Source: SpSt-333 sp040751955 (GTDB lineage Bacteria; Bacteroidota; Ignavibacteria; UBA10030; UBA8401). From it: a stretch of 64,000 nt of DNA. Positions 45,419-54,226 of this stretch are shown here, in pieces (the first letter of the stretch is position 1; every line of letters begins with the position of its first letter). The notes below the pieces were generated by a model, which was given only the letters and a program-made list of their open reading frames with translations, was not told the origin of the DNA and did no database searches. The position numbers were made by a program, and so were the translations under genes. Location of the stretch: positions 15,074 through 79,073 of the forward strand of contig JBFMFY010000009.1 of NCBI GenBank assembly GCA_040751955.1, in the 5' to 3' direction.

Positions 45419-45772
45419 ATGGAAGCACGAGCAGTCAACCGTTATGTAGGAACCTCACCGCGCAAAATGCGGATCATCATCGATCTCATCCGCGGCAAGT
45501 CGGTCGGTGAAGCGATGAATATCCTTCACTTCCAGCCGAAACATGCGGCAAAGGATGCGGAGAAAGTTCTCCGCTCTGCGGTGTCGAATTTTCAGAACAA
45601 AGATGCGAACGCCGGCGTCAGCACTGAAGACCTGTATGTGAAAGAAGTGTTCGTAAACGGCGGACCGCAAATGAAGCGTATTCTTCCCGCACCGATGGGA
45701 AGGGCGTACCGTATGATCAAACGGTCGCACCATTTGACAATTATTGTCGATCAACGGAAATCAAAAAAATAA
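45419..45772 (+). CDS. rplV: 50S ribosomal protein L22
   Basis: 117 residues. YVGTSPRKMRIIIDLIRGKS, then the tunnel hairpin region KRILPAPMGRAYRMIKRSHH and LTIIVDQRKSKK. It lines the exit tunnel with L4. No deletion in the macrolide-contact loop is evident. Confidence 0.96.
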   Translation: MEARAVNRYVGTSPRKMRIIIDLIRGKSVGEAMNILHFQPKHAAKDAEKVLRSAVSNFQNKDANAGVSTEDLYVKEVFVNGGPQMKRILPAPMGRAYRMIKRSHHLTIIVDQRKSKK

Positions 45773-45790
45773 TTCAGTTCAGGAGATACT

Positions 45791-46435
45791 TTGGGACAAA
45801 AGATTAATCCGACAGGATTGCGTTTAGGAATCATCAAGACCTGGGATTCAAACTGGTACGATGATAAAAGCTTTGCAGACAAATTGCTCGAAGACCACAA
45901 TGTTCGCAATTACCTCCGCAGCCGATTGAAGAAGGCGGGAGTATCGAAAATCCAGATTGAGCGGACACCGAAGAATGCACGCGTTACCATCCACACATCC
46001 CGTCCCGGTGTTGTGATTGGAAAAAGCGGCAAAGAGATCACACAGCTGGAAGAAGAACTGAAGAAGATCACGAACAAGGAAGTGAAGATTCTTATTAATG
46101 AGATCAAGCGCCCCGAACTCGACGCAGCGCTCGTTGCGGAAAACATTGCGGCGCAACTCGAAGGGCGTATCGCATTCCGCCGAGCCATGAAACAAGCGAT
46201 CACCGCTGCGATGAGAATGGGCGCAGAAGGAATTCGCGTTAAGTGCGGCGGTCGTTTAGGCGGCGCTGAAATTGCGCGCACAGAGCAATATAAAGAAGGG
46301 CGCATTCCGCTGCACACGCTTCGTGCAGATATCGATTATGCACATGCCGAAGCGGCGACGATCTACGGAAAGATCGGCGTGAAAGTGTGGATCTGCAAAG
46401 GGGAGGTTCTCGAAAAAGTTGGACGCGGACAATAA
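45791..46435 (+). CDS. rpsC: 30S ribosomal protein S3
   Basis: 214 residues, TTG start with AGGAGA 5-6 nt upstream. GQKINPTGLRLGIIKTWDSN, KH domain VTIHTSRPGVVIGKSGKEIT, C-terminal domain GVKVWICKGEVLEK. It lines the mRNA entry channel. Confidence 0.97.
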   Translation: MGQKINPTGLRLGIIKTWDSNWYDDKSFADKLLEDHNVRNYLRSRLKKAGVSKIQIERTPKNARVTIHTSRPGVVIGKSGKEITQLEEELKKITNKEVKILINEIKRPELDAALVAENIAAQLEGRIAFRRAMKQAITAAMRMGAEGIRVKCGGRLGGAEIARTEQYKEGRIPLHTLRADIDYAHAEAATIYGKIGVKVWICKGEVLEKVGRGQ

Positions 46436-46456
46436 CTGTAACCGGAGTTTTGAACT

Positions 46457-46876
46457 ATGTTAATGCCAAAAAGAGTAAAGTTTAGAAGAGCACAACGCGG
46501 ACGCATGAAAGGGGCTGCAACACGAGGTGCATCCGTTGCATTCGGCGATTACGGATTGAAAGCAATGGAGCCGGGATGGATCTCAGCCCGCCAGATTGAA
46601 GCGGCGCGCGTTGCGTTGACCCGCTTGATGAAGCGCGAAGGAAAAGTCTGGATCCGGATATTCCCCGATAAGCCGGTGTCAAAGAAACCTGCTGAAACAC
46701 GTATGGGAAGCGGTAAAGGTGCGCCGGAGTTTTGGGTTGCCGTTGTGAAACCCGGACGCATTATGTTCGAAGTCGGAGGAATCCGGAAAGAGATGGCACA
46801 GGAAGCATTGGCGCTTGCATCGCACAAACTTCCGATCAAAACACGATTTGTATCACGCATAGATTTGGTTGCGTAA
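46457..46876 (+). CDS. rplP: 50S ribosomal protein L16
   Basis: 139 residues. MLMPKRVKFRRAQRGRMKGA, FGDYGLKAMEPGWISARQIE, VWIRIFPDKPVSKKPAETRM with GSGKG. It helps position the A-site tRNA. Its stop overlaps only the untranslated lead of rpmC. Confidence 0.97.
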   Translation: MLMPKRVKFRRAQRGRMKGAATRGASVAFGDYGLKAMEPGWISARQIEAARVALTRLMKREGKVWIRIFPDKPVSKKPAETRMGSGKGAPEFWVAVVKPGRIMFEVGGIRKEMAQEALALASHKLPIKTRFVSRIDLVA

Positions 46877-46886
46877 GGAGCGAGAC

Positions 46887-47102
46887 ATGAAATCACACGA
46901 ACTGAGACAATTGACCGATGATGAACTCGCAAAACGCATCGAAGAGAACAAAGAATCACTGGCAACGATGAAATTCCAGAAGGTGACCAGTCAGGTCGAG
47001 AATACATCGAAGTTTACTTTGCTTCGCAAGGATATCGCCCGCATGAAGACGATCCTGCGCGAACGACAATTATCCAAACCAAAAATTGCTGCTCAGCAAT
47101 AA
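46887..47102 (+). CDS. rpmC: 50S ribosomal protein L29
   Basis: 71 residues from ATG 46887 (AAGGAG upstream). MKSHELRQLTDDELAKRIEE, LATMKFQKVTSQVENTSKF and LRKDIARMKTILRERQ form the two-helix hairpin. It sits next to L23 at the tunnel exit. Confidence 0.95.
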   Translation: MKSHELRQLTDDELAKRIEENKESLATMKFQKVTSQVENTSKFTLLRKDIARMKTILRERQLSKPKIAAQQ

Positions 47103-47117
47103 TTGTTAAGAGGAATG

Positions 47118-47375
47118 ATGGAACAACGTAACAGCCGTAAAACACGAGTCGGGAAGGTCGTCAGTAACAAGATGCAGAAAAGCATCGTTGTGGCTGTCGA
47201 GCGCAAAGTAGCGCACCCGCTGTACAAAAAATACTTCAGACGCACGACGAAGTTTTATGTGCATGATGAAAAAAACGAAGCGACAGTGGGCGACACCGTA
47301 AAGATTATGGAGACGCGTCCGTTGAGCAAAATGAAACGCTGGCGCCTCGTCGAAGTTGTAGCAAAGGCACAATAA
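47118..47375 (+). CDS. rpsQ: 30S ribosomal protein S17
   Basis: 85 residues from the second of two tandem ATGs (47115, 47118), which is better spaced from AAGAGG. RKTRVGKVVSNKMQKSIVVA, HPLYKKYFRRTTKFYVHDEK, VKIMETRPLSKMKRWRLVEV. An OB-fold protein of the 30S body. Confidence 0.95.
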   Translation: MEQRNSRKTRVGKVVSNKMQKSIVVAVERKVAHPLYKKYFRRTTKFYVHDEKNEATVGDTVKIMETRPLSKMKRWRLVEVVAKAQ

Positions 47376-47402
47376 GTTTAAGAGTACCGTTCGGAGACGA
47401 TT

Positions 47403-47771
47403 ATGATTCAAGAAGAAACCAATTTGGTTGTTGCAGATAATTCAGGGGCAAAAAAGGTCCGGTGTATCCGTGTGCTCGGCGGCCACGACAGGCGCTACGC
47501 CTCGGTCGGCGATCTCGTCGTCGTATCTGTTAAAGCGGCGATCCCCGGCGCCACAGTGAAAAAGGGAGAAGTTTCCCGCGCCGTTGTTGTCCGCACGAAG
47601 AAAGAGGTCGGACGGAAAGATGGTTCGTACATTCGGTTCGACGAGAATGCAGTCGTGCTCGTCAATGCACAGAATGAACCGCGAGGAACACGCATCTTCG
47701 GTCCCGTTGCCCGCGAGTTGCGCGAGCGTCAATTCATGAAGATCGTTTCACTGGCACCCGAAGTGTTGTAA
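47403..47771 (+). CDS. rplN: 50S ribosomal protein L14
   Basis: 122 residues. MIQEETNLVVADNSGAKKVR, KGEVSRAVVVRTKKEVGRKD, ENAVVLVNAQNEPRGTRIFG. It forms an intersubunit bridge. Confidence 0.97.
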   Translation: MIQEETNLVVADNSGAKKVRCIRVLGGHDRRYASVGDLVVVSVKAAIPGATVKKGEVSRAVVVRTKKEVGRKDGSYIRFDENAVVLVNAQNEPRGTRIFGPVARELRERQFMKIVSLAPEVL

Positions 47772-47789
47772 TCAGAAAGAGAGTTCGTC

Positions 47790-48113
47790 ATGCACGTAAA
47801 GAAAAATGATATCGTCGTCGTGGTCGCAGGAAATTCCAAGGGAAAAGAAGGGAAAGTGTTGAAGGTATTTCCTGAAAATCACAGAGTGATTGTGGAAGGT
47901 GTGAATGTTGTGAAACGCCACACACGCCCAAATCAAAAAAATCCACAGGGGGGCGTTGTCCAAAAAGAAGCGCCGATCAATGCATCCAATGTGATGATCA
48001 AAGATCCGAAAAGCGGTGAAAAGACTCGCATCGGATATGCACGGACGAAGGATGCGGTCAGCGGCAAGAAAAAAGTGATGCGCGTGGCGCAAAAGAGCGG
48101 AGAAATGTTCTAA
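47790..48113 (+). CDS. rplX: 50S ribosomal protein L24
   Basis: 107 residues. The KOW motif reads VKKNDIVVVVAGNSKGKEGK. Then VEGVNVVKRHTRPNQKNPQG follows. An assembly initiator of the 50S subunit. AGAAAGAGAG precedes the ATG. Confidence 0.96.
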   Translation: MHVKKNDIVVVVAGNSKGKEGKVLKVFPENHRVIVEGVNVVKRHTRPNQKNPQGGVVQKEAPINASNVMIKDPKSGEKTRIGYARTKDAVSGKKKVMRVAQKSGEMF

Positions 48114-48168
48114 TATTCAATCATGGCATTACGCGAACAACGTGATGCACTAATGTACGAGAAGAGTC

Positions 48169-48810
48169 ATGGCAAAAGAGAAAACAAAAAAAGAAAGCAA
48201 AGGGGAACAGAAAAAAGGAAGTCACGTCCGTGAAGCAGGCGTCTATCCCCGGCTCGCCGAAAAGTATTCCAAAGAGATCGTCCCGGCAATGATGAAGCGA
48301 TTCAATTATAAGAACGTGATGCAGGTGCCGAAGCTCGAAAAAATATCCGTGAACGTCGGCGTCGGGCAAGCGACTCAGGACCAGAAACTGCTTGAGACAG
48401 CGGTTACGGAACTTGAAGCAATTACCGGTCAAAAAGCGGCTGTAACTAAGGCGAAGAAAGCGATCTCGAATTTTAAACTACGTCAAGGGCTGCCCATCGG
48501 GGCACGCACCACGCTGCGCGGACGGATGATGTACGAATTTCTCGACAGGCTTGTAACATTGGCAATGCCGCAGATCCGCGACTTCCGCGGCGTCTCCGAC
48601 CGTTCGTTCGATGGACGGGGCAACTACACGCTCGGTATTAAAGAACAGATCATTTTTCCGGAGATTGATGCAGACCGCGTGACAAAAATTTCCGGCATGG
48701 ATGTCACGTTCGTGACAACCGCAAACACCGATATGGAAGCGATGGAGCTGCTGAAATTGTTCGGCATGCCGTTCGTAAAACGAGAACAACCAATAGCAAA
48801 AGCTAGCTAA
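48169..48810 (+). CDS. rplE: 50S ribosomal protein L5 with N-terminal extension
   Basis: 213 residues, about 30 more than usual. The core begins near residue 26 (YPRLAEKYSKEIVPAMMKRF then NYKNVMQVPKLEKISVNVGV) and includes RGRMMYEFLDRLVTLAMPQI and IKEQIIFPEID. The extra Lys/Glu-rich head MAKEKTKKESKGEQKKGSHV has no internal start that would remove it. L5 binds 5S rRNA. Confidence 0.95.
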   Translation: MAKEKTKKESKGEQKKGSHVREAGVYPRLAEKYSKEIVPAMMKRFNYKNVMQVPKLEKISVNVGVGQATQDQKLLETAVTELEAITGQKAAVTKAKKAISNFKLRQGLPIGARTTLRGRMMYEFLDRLVTLAMPQIRDFRGVSDRSFDGRGNYTLGIKEQIIFPEIDADRVTKISGMDVTFVTTANTDMEAMELLKLFGMPFVKREQPIAKAS

Positions 48811-48820
48811 AAGGGAGACT

Positions 48821-49090
48821 ATGGCAAAATTAAGTTCAGTAGCGCGTCAACGTCGACGTGAAAAGTTGGTGGCAAAATTTGCCGCGAAACGGAAAGAGCT
48901 GATCGAACAGGGAGATGTTGAAGGGTTGCGGAAACTTCCCCGCGACAGCAATCCGAACAGGTTGAAAAACCGCTGCAACCTTACAGGACGCACACGCGGA
49001 TACTACCGCAAGTTCGGTCTCTCACGGCTGATGCTGCGCAAACTGGCACATGAAGGTAAAATTCCCGGACTTGTGAAAGCAAGCTGGTAA
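48821..49090 (+). CDS. rpsN: 30S ribosomal protein S14 (zinc-free type)
   Basis: 89 residues. SVARQRRREKLVAKFAAKRK, LPRDSNPNRLKNRCNLTGRT and the end LAHEGKIPGLVKASW. The CxxC-x-CxxC zinc motif of the short form is absent, so this is the long C-minus type. L33 and L36 here are zinc-binding. Confidence 0.96.
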   Translation: MAKLSSVARQRRREKLVAKFAAKRKELIEQGDVEGLRKLPRDSNPNRLKNRCNLTGRTRGYYRKFGLSRLMLRKLAHEGKIPGLVKASW

Positions 49091-49113
49091 CGAAATCAGG
49101 AGAAGATTGTACA

Positions 49114-49512
49114 ATGGCTCATTCAGATCCAATAGCAGATTATCTCACACGTCTTCGCAATGCGATTCAGGCGAAACACAAGAAAGTTGAAATACCTGCT
49201 TCCAATGTTAAGAAAGAAATCACCCGCATTCTTGCCGACAACAAGCTGATCACCTCGTACGAAGTGGTTGAAACGGAGAACAAGCAGGGTGCAATCCGCA
49301 TCGCGTTGAAGTATTTCAACGGTGCGAACGTGATCAAAGGAAGCAGACGCATCAGCACGCCGGGACGCCGTTCGTACCGCACGGTATCAGAACTTCCGCG
49401 CGTGAACAATGGATTGGGTCTTGCGATCATTTCGACACCGAAAGGATTGATGTCGGACAAACAAGCGCGCAAAGAAAACGTCGGCGGAGAAGTCCTCTGC
49501 CTCATTTGGTAA
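49114..49512 (+). CDS. rpsH: 30S ribosomal protein S8
   Basis: 132 residues. SDPIADYLTRLRNAIQAKHK, SRRISTPGRRSYRTVSELPR, GLGLAIISTPKGLMSDKQAR, GGEVLCLIW. It binds helix 21 of 16S rRNA and represses the spc operon in E. coli; no target site was identified here. Confidence 0.97.
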   Translation: MAHSDPIADYLTRLRNAIQAKHKKVEIPASNVKKEITRILADNKLITSYEVVETENKQGAIRIALKYFNGANVIKGSRRISTPGRRSYRTVSELPRVNNGLGLAIISTPKGLMSDKQARKENVGGEVLCLIW

Positions 49513-49525
49513 AAAGGAGTAGATC

Positions 49526-50071
49526 GTGTCACGTATTGGAAGAAAACCTGTTGTGATCCCCAGCGGCGTTACGGTGACATCGTCCAACGGTGTTGTGACG
49601 GTGAAAGGCAAGCTGGGAGAATTGAAAGAACGGCTTCACTCGCACATCACTGTCGATGTGAAGGGGAATGAAGTACATGTACAGCGTGCCAGCGATGCGC
49701 GTCCGGACCGCGCTTTGCACGGAACCACACGCGCAAATATCCAGAACATGGTCAAGGGTGTCACCGAAGGATTCAGCAAGAAACTGGAATTGGTCGGCGT
49801 CGGGTACAAAGCGGAAATCAAGGGGAAGAATCTTGCTCTCGCGCTCGGCTTCTCGCACCCGATCGTTTTCCGTGCACCGGAATCGATCAAGATCGAAGCT
49901 CCGACTCAGACGAGCATTTTGATCTCCGGATCAGACAAACAATTGGTCGGACTTGTTGCTGCAAAGCTCCGCTCATTCAAACAGCCCGAGCCGTACAAAG
50001 GCAAAGGCGTGAAGTACGAAAACGAATATATCCGCCGCAAAGCAGGTAAAACCGCTGCGAGCGCAAAATAA
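49526..50071 (+). CDS. rplF: 50S ribosomal protein L6
   Basis: 181 residues, GTG start after AAAAGGAG. SRIGRKPVVIPSGVTVTSSN, ANIQNMVKGVTEGFSKKLEL, QPEPYKGKGVKYENEYIRRK. Located near the sarcin-ricin loop. Confidence 0.97.
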   Translation: MSRIGRKPVVIPSGVTVTSSNGVVTVKGKLGELKERLHSHITVDVKGNEVHVQRASDARPDRALHGTTRANIQNMVKGVTEGFSKKLELVGVGYKAEIKGKNLALALGFSHPIVFRAPESIKIEAPTQTSILISGSDKQLVGLVAAKLRSFKQPEPYKGKGVKYENEYIRRKAGKTAASAK

Positions 50072-50091
50072 TCAATTTGTGAAGTGACTCT

Positions 50092-50460
50092 ATGATAAAG
50101 AAAGAATTCAATAAGCGACGGCTTCGGATCAAATCGACGATCCGCAAAAAGATCTACGGAACGTCTGAACGTCCGCGGTTTACAGTGTACCGAAGCCTCA
50201 ACGAGATCTACGGGCAGATTATCGACGATAATGCGGGAAAGACACTCGTCTCCGTCTCGTCCAATTCCAAAGATGTAAAAGGCGAACTTGCGGCGGCAAA
50301 GTCAAAAGTGGAACGTTCTACCATCGTCGGAAAAGTACTGGCAAAGAAAGCACTGGAAAAAAATATCAGCGCTGTCGTTTTTGACCGCAACGGGTATCTC
50401 TACCACGGACGCGTGAAAGCGCTCGCCGATGGCGCCCGTGAAGGCGGATTGAAGTTCTGA
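50092..50460 (+). CDS. rplR: 50S ribosomal protein L18
   Basis: 122 residues. RLRIKSTIRKKIYGTSERPR, FTVYRSLNEIYGQIIDDNAG and the end VFDRNGYLYHGRVKALADGA REGGLKF. It binds 5S rRNA. The next 132 bp hold a tRNA-Gln gene before rpsE. Confidence 0.96.
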   Translation: MIKKEFNKRRLRIKSTIRKKIYGTSERPRFTVYRSLNEIYGQIIDDNAGKTLVSVSSNSKDVKGELAAAKSKVERSTIVGKVLAKKALEKNISAVVFDRNGYLYHGRVKALADGAREGGLKF

Positions 50461-50481
50461 AAATTATATGTACGGCAACAT

Positions 50482-50552
50482 TGTCGTGTCGTCCAATGGC
50501 AGGACAGCGGCCTTTGGAGCCGTTAATCCTGGTTCGAATCCAGGCACGACAG
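50482..50552 (+). tRNA. tRNA-Gln (anticodon TTG) inside the spc operon
   Basis: 71 nt. Acceptor TGTCGTG/CACGACA (50482-50488 with 50545-50551), discriminator G. D-arm GTCCAATGGCAGGAC. Anticodon stem GCGGC/GCCGT, loop CTTTGGA, anticodon TTG. T-arm CCTGG-TTCGAAT-CCAGG. Same strand as rplR and rpsE and only 21 bp after the rplR stop, so it must be excised from the polycistronic mRNA or have its own promoter. No terminator is seen on either side. Confidence 0.95.
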
Positions 50553-50592
50553 CAACAGATAACGAATGTTCATAACAAAGTGAGGTTTTACC

Positions 50593-51096
50593 TTGGCACG
50601 AATTAAAGCAAGCGAACTGGATCTGAAGGACAAACTGGTGCATATCAACCGCGTCGCGAAAGTGGTAAAAGGTGGACGGCGGTTTAGTTTCAACGCCATT
50701 GTAGTTGTTGGAGACGGTAACGGGCACGTCGGTGTTGGACTCGGCAAAGCAAACGAAGTCGCTGATGCGATCGCAAAGGGGACTGACGATGCAAAGAAGA
50801 ATGTGGTAAAAGTACCGATCATCAACGGAACAGTGCCGCACGAAGTGCACGGCAAATACGGTGCAGGGAAAGTACTGCTTCGTCCCGCTGCTCCCGGTAC
50901 GGGATTGATCGCCGGCGGCGGTGTGCGCGCCGTGCTCGAGTTGGCAGGGGTCAAAGACGTGTTGACCAAACAGATGGGTTCATCGAATCCCCACAATGTT
51001 GTGAAAGCAACGTTAAGCGCGTTACTCTCCATGCGCGATGCGCGTATGATCGCACAGGAACGCGGCATTTCCGTTCAAGAACTTTTTCAAAATTAA
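50593..51096 (+). CDS. rpsE: 30S ribosomal protein S5
   Basis: 167 residues, TTG start at 50593 (GTGAGGT upstream). LKDKLVHINRVAKVVKGGRR, GDGNGHVGVGLGKANEVADA, RPAAPGTGLIAGGGVRAVLE. It has translational-fidelity and mRNA-helicase roles. Confidence 0.97.
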   Translation: MARIKASELDLKDKLVHINRVAKVVKGGRRFSFNAIVVVGDGNGHVGVGLGKANEVADAIAKGTDDAKKNVVKVPIINGTVPHEVHGKYGAGKVLLRPAAPGTGLIAGGGVRAVLELAGVKDVLTKQMGSSNPHNVVKATLSALLSMRDARMIAQERGISVQELFQN

Positions 51097-51110
51097 GGGT
51101 GTGAGAGACC

Positions 51111-51305
51111 ATGGCAGCGCCGAAAAAAATCAAGATCACGCAGACCAAGAGTATCATTGATACGCTGGCGAAACACAAAGCGACCATTAAGGCACTCGGC
51201 CTCGGTCGTCCGCACTATACAGTTGTCCATACGGATACGCCGCAAATCCGCGGCATGATCAACAAAGTACGGCATCTGGTAAAAGTGGAAGACGTTCAAT
51301 CATAA
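51111..51305 (+). CDS. rpmD: 50S ribosomal protein L30
   Basis: 64 residues. KIKITQTKSIIDTLAKHKAT, KALGLGRPHYTVVHTDTPQI, RGMINKVRHLVKVE. A small 50S protein absent from some phyla, so its presence is informative. A 6-bp hairpin GCTCCG/CGGAGC (51326-51341) lies in the gap before rplO. Confidence 0.95.
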   Translation: MAAPKKIKITQTKSIIDTLAKHKATIKALGLGRPHYTVVHTDTPQIRGMINKVRHLVKVEDVQS

Positions 51306-51363
51306 TTTAACAACCGATGAAGCGAGCTCCGGCTCCGGAGCGATAGTACCATCAGGAGAAGCA

Positions 51364-51855
51364 ATGGCAGATTACTTAAGTAACTTACGCTACGCACAAG
51401 GTTCCAAGAAGAAAAAGAAACGCATCGGCCGCGGACAAGGTTCAGGACACGGCGGTACATCGACACGCGGACATAAAGGACAGGGTTCCCGCTCCGGTTC
51501 CGGCATCAAACGGAACTTTGAAGGTGGGCAGATGCCTTTGGTTCGCCGCCTTCCCAAGTTCGGATTCACTCCCGTTCATCGCGTTGAATTTGCAGTGGTG
51601 AATGTCAGCACACTGCAAAAACTGGTTGATACCAAAAAGATCGCTGATGGCACCGTTACGCCCGAAGTGTTGTACTCTGTAGGGGCTGTGTCGGATAAAA
51701 AGGCACCTGTGAAGATTCTCGGCGACGGCGAATTGAAATCGAAATTAACCGTGACGGCACATAAATTCAGCGCATCGGCGGTTACAAAGATCACAGCAGC
51801 AGGCGGCTCGACGAAAGAACTCGTCGCGGAAACGCCCGTTGTCCAACAAAAATGA
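51364..51855 (+). CDS. rplO: 50S ribosomal protein L15
   Basis: 163 residues. KKKKRIGRGQGSGHGGTSTR, GHKGQGSRSGSGIKRNFEGG, QMPLVRRLPKFGF. The Gly/Arg-rich N-terminus threads 23S rRNA. CAGGAG precedes the ATG. Confidence 0.96.
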   Translation: MADYLSNLRYAQGSKKKKKRIGRGQGSGHGGTSTRGHKGQGSRSGSGIKRNFEGGQMPLVRRLPKFGFTPVHRVEFAVVNVSTLQKLVDTKKIADGTVTPEVLYSVGAVSDKKAPVKILGDGELKSKLTVTAHKFSASAVTKITAAGGSTKELVAETPVVQQK

Positions 51856-51864
51856 AACTGATCA

Positions 51865-53205
51865 ATGAGCAAGTTTACTGAAAGTTTCCGAAATATTTTC
51901 AAGATCGAAGAACTGCGTACACGGCTTCTATTTACGGCAGGACTGTTGATCGTTGTCCGTATCGGCTCGCACGTTACATTGCCTGGTGTCGATGCCGGCG
52001 TTCTTGCCGATGCTATGCGCAATCAGGCAAGCAATACGTTGTTTGGTCTCTACGACATGTTCGTCGGCGGTGCGTTCAGCAACGCGGCTATCTTCGCTCT
52101 CGGCATCATGCCATACATCAGCGCATCGATCATCATTCAATTGCTCGGCGCCGTCGTTCCGTTTTTCCAGAAATTGCAGAAAGAAGGCGAAGCGGGACGA
52201 AAGAAGATCAATCAGTACACCCGTCTCGGCACAGTGGTGATTTCATTGCTTCAAGCGTGGGGCGTCAGTGTGCGGTTGGAAAGTTTGAATGCCAACGGCA
52301 TCCCGATTGTGCCGGCAGAAGTACAGGGGATTTTCTTTGCGTTCAGCACCATGATTTTTCTGACGTCGGGTACGATGTTTATGATGTGGCTGGGTGAACA
52401 GATTACCGAGCGTGGTATCGGCAACGGTATCTCATTGATTATCTTCATTGGCATTATCGCTCGATTTCCCCATGCAGTGCTGGATGAATTCCAGTTGGTG
52501 AGTTCCGGCGCACGCCCAATCATCATTGAATTGATCATCTGGGGTGCCATGTTGCTGATCGTTGCCGGTGTTGTGATGGTTACGCAGGGTACGCGCCGAA
52601 TTCCCGTGCAATATGCTAAGCGTGTTGTCGGTAGAAAAGTGTACGGCGGCGTTACTCAATATATCCCGATGCGTGTGAACACCGCAGGTGTTATGCCAAT
52701 TATTTTTGCGCAGTCGATCATGTTTATCCCCAGCACGATTCTGACATTCTTCCCGGACAGTGAATTTGTCGGGTCCATCGCGGGGTATCTTGAATATACA
52801 TCGGTGACCTATTCCATTTTTTACGGATTGATGATCGTATTCTTTACGTACTTTTATACCGCAATCGCATTTAATCCGGCAGATGTGGCGGACAACATGC
52901 AGAAGAACGGCGGATTCATTCCCGGTATTCGCCCCGGAAAACACACGTCGGAATTCATCGACAATATTTTAACGAAGATCACGCTTCCCGGATCGATCTT
53001 TCTTGCGATCATTGCAGTGTTACCGGCATTCATGGTTCGTTTCGGCATCACGTCAAGTTTTGCATCGTTCTTTGGCGGCACAAGTTTGTTGATATCTGTC
53101 GGCGTTGCGCTCGATACGCTGCAGCAGATCGAATCGCATCTGTTGATGCGGCACTACGACGGATTTATGAAGAGCGGGAAGATCAAAGGCCGCATCGGTC
53201 GTTGA
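51865..53205 (+). CDS. secY: preprotein translocase subunit SecY
   Basis: 446 residues with ten transmembrane segments. The plug/TM2 region reads LPGVDAGVLADAM and GLYDMFVGGAFSNAAIFALG. Conserved cytoplasmic loops are RRIPVQYAKRVVGRKVYGGV and NPADVADNMQKNGGFIPGIR-PG. It forms the Sec channel with SecE (26.4 kb). Confidence 0.97.
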   Translation: MSKFTESFRNIFKIEELRTRLLFTAGLLIVVRIGSHVTLPGVDAGVLADAMRNQASNTLFGLYDMFVGGAFSNAAIFALGIMPYISASIIIQLLGAVVPFFQKLQKEGEAGRKKINQYTRLGTVVISLLQAWGVSVRLESLNANGIPIVPAEVQGIFFAFSTMIFLTSGTMFMMWLGEQITERGIGNGISLIIFIGIIARFPHAVLDEFQLVSSGARPIIIELIIWGAMLLIVAGVVMVTQGTRRIPVQYAKRVVGRKVYGGVTQYIPMRVNTAGVMPIIFAQSIMFIPSTILTFFPDSEFVGSIAGYLEYTSVTYSIFYGLMIVFFTYFYTAIAFNPADVADNMQKNGGFIPGIRPGKHTSEFIDNILTKITLPGSIFLAIIAVLPAFMVRFGITSSFASFFGGTSLLISVGVALDTLQQIESHLLMRHYDGFMKSGKIKGRIGR

Positions 53206-53217
53206 TGCGATAGCAGG

Positions 53218-53985
53218 ATGGCGATCTCGATAAAATCGGAACAGGAAATCGGGTTGATGCGTGAGAGCTGCCAGATCGTTGCTGATGTCATCAAACTCGT
53301 CAGTACACAGATCAAACCGGGAGTGACGACGGGAGAGTTGGATTTGCTGGCGGAAGATTATATCAAGAGTTGTGGTGGGGTTCCCGCATTTAAAGGATAT
53401 GGTTTTGAAGAAGGAAACCCGTTTCCTGGAACATTGTGTGTCTCTATCGATAGTGAAGTCGTGCACGGAATACCCGGCAAGCGCGTGCTGAGAGCAGGTG
53501 AGATTGTTTCGATCGATGTGGGAGTAAAGAAGAACGGTTTTTACGGAGACGGTGCGTTCACATTTGCGGTCGGCGACGTCTCGGAAGAGAAAAAGCGATT
53601 GATGAAAGTGACAAAAGAATCGCTCGACAAAGCGGTGGAGCAGGCGATAGCGGGGAACAGGATCGGAGATATAGCACACACTGTGCAGTCGCACGTTGAA
53701 GAGGCTGGATATTCAGTGGTGCGGGATTTGGTGGGTCATGCAGTGGGACGCGAATTGCATGAAGATCCCCAGGTACCAAACTACGGAAAGCCGAATAAAG
53801 GGACGGTGCTGAAGGAAGGAATGACGCTGGCAATTGAGCCGATGGTGAATATGGGAACGTATGAAGTGCTGACGGCGGCGGACCGGTGGACGATCATCAC
53901 GAAAGACGGTATGCCGTCGGCGCATTACGAGTACACAATCGTCGTACGAAAAGACAAAGCGGAAATTTTAACGGTCTATAATTAA
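53218..53985 (+). CDS. map: methionine aminopeptidase type I
   Basis: 255 residues. Metal ligands are in SIDVGVKKNGFYGDGAFTF (two Asp), VGHAVGRELHEDPQVPNYG (His), LAIEPMVNMG (Glu) and the terminal YEYTIVV (Glu). PAFKGYG and VHGIPGKRVL match type Ia. It removes the initiator Met co-translationally. Lies between secY and infA with no adk, an FCB-like variant of the order. Confidence 0.97.
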   Translation: MAISIKSEQEIGLMRESCQIVADVIKLVSTQIKPGVTTGELDLLAEDYIKSCGGVPAFKGYGFEEGNPFPGTLCVSIDSEVVHGIPGKRVLRAGEIVSIDVGVKKNGFYGDGAFTFAVGDVSEEKKRLMKVTKESLDKAVEQAIAGNRIGDIAHTVQSHVEEAGYSVVRDLVGHAVGRELHEDPQVPNYGKPNKGTVLKEGMTLAIEPMVNMGTYEVLTAADRWTIITKDGMPSAHYEYTIVVRKDKAEILTVYN

Positions 53986-53986
53986 C

Positions 53987-54205
53987 ATGTCCAAACAAGA
54001 TGCAATCAAAGTCGATGGAGTCATTACGGAAACATTGCCCAATGCATCGTTTCGAGTAAAACTCGACAACGGACATGAAATTCTTGCCCACATCTCCGGT
54101 AAAATGAGGATGCACTACATCAAAATTCTTGTAGGAGACAAAGTGACGGTGGAGCTTTCGCCGTACGATTTAAGCAAGGGCAGAATCACGTATCGGTACA
54201 AATAA
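53987..54205 (+). CDS. infA: translation initiation factor IF-1
   Basis: 72 residues, OB fold. DAIKVDGVITETLPNASFRV, KLDNGHEILAHISGKMRMHY, IKILVGDKVTVELSPYDLSK, GRITYRYK. It blocks the A site during initiation. Begins 2 bp after the map stop. Confidence 0.98.
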   Translation: MSKQDAIKVDGVITETLPNASFRVKLDNGHEILAHISGKMRMHYIKILVGDKVTVELSPYDLSKGRITYRYK

Positions 54206-54226
54206 GAGTTCACAAAAGGGACAGTC

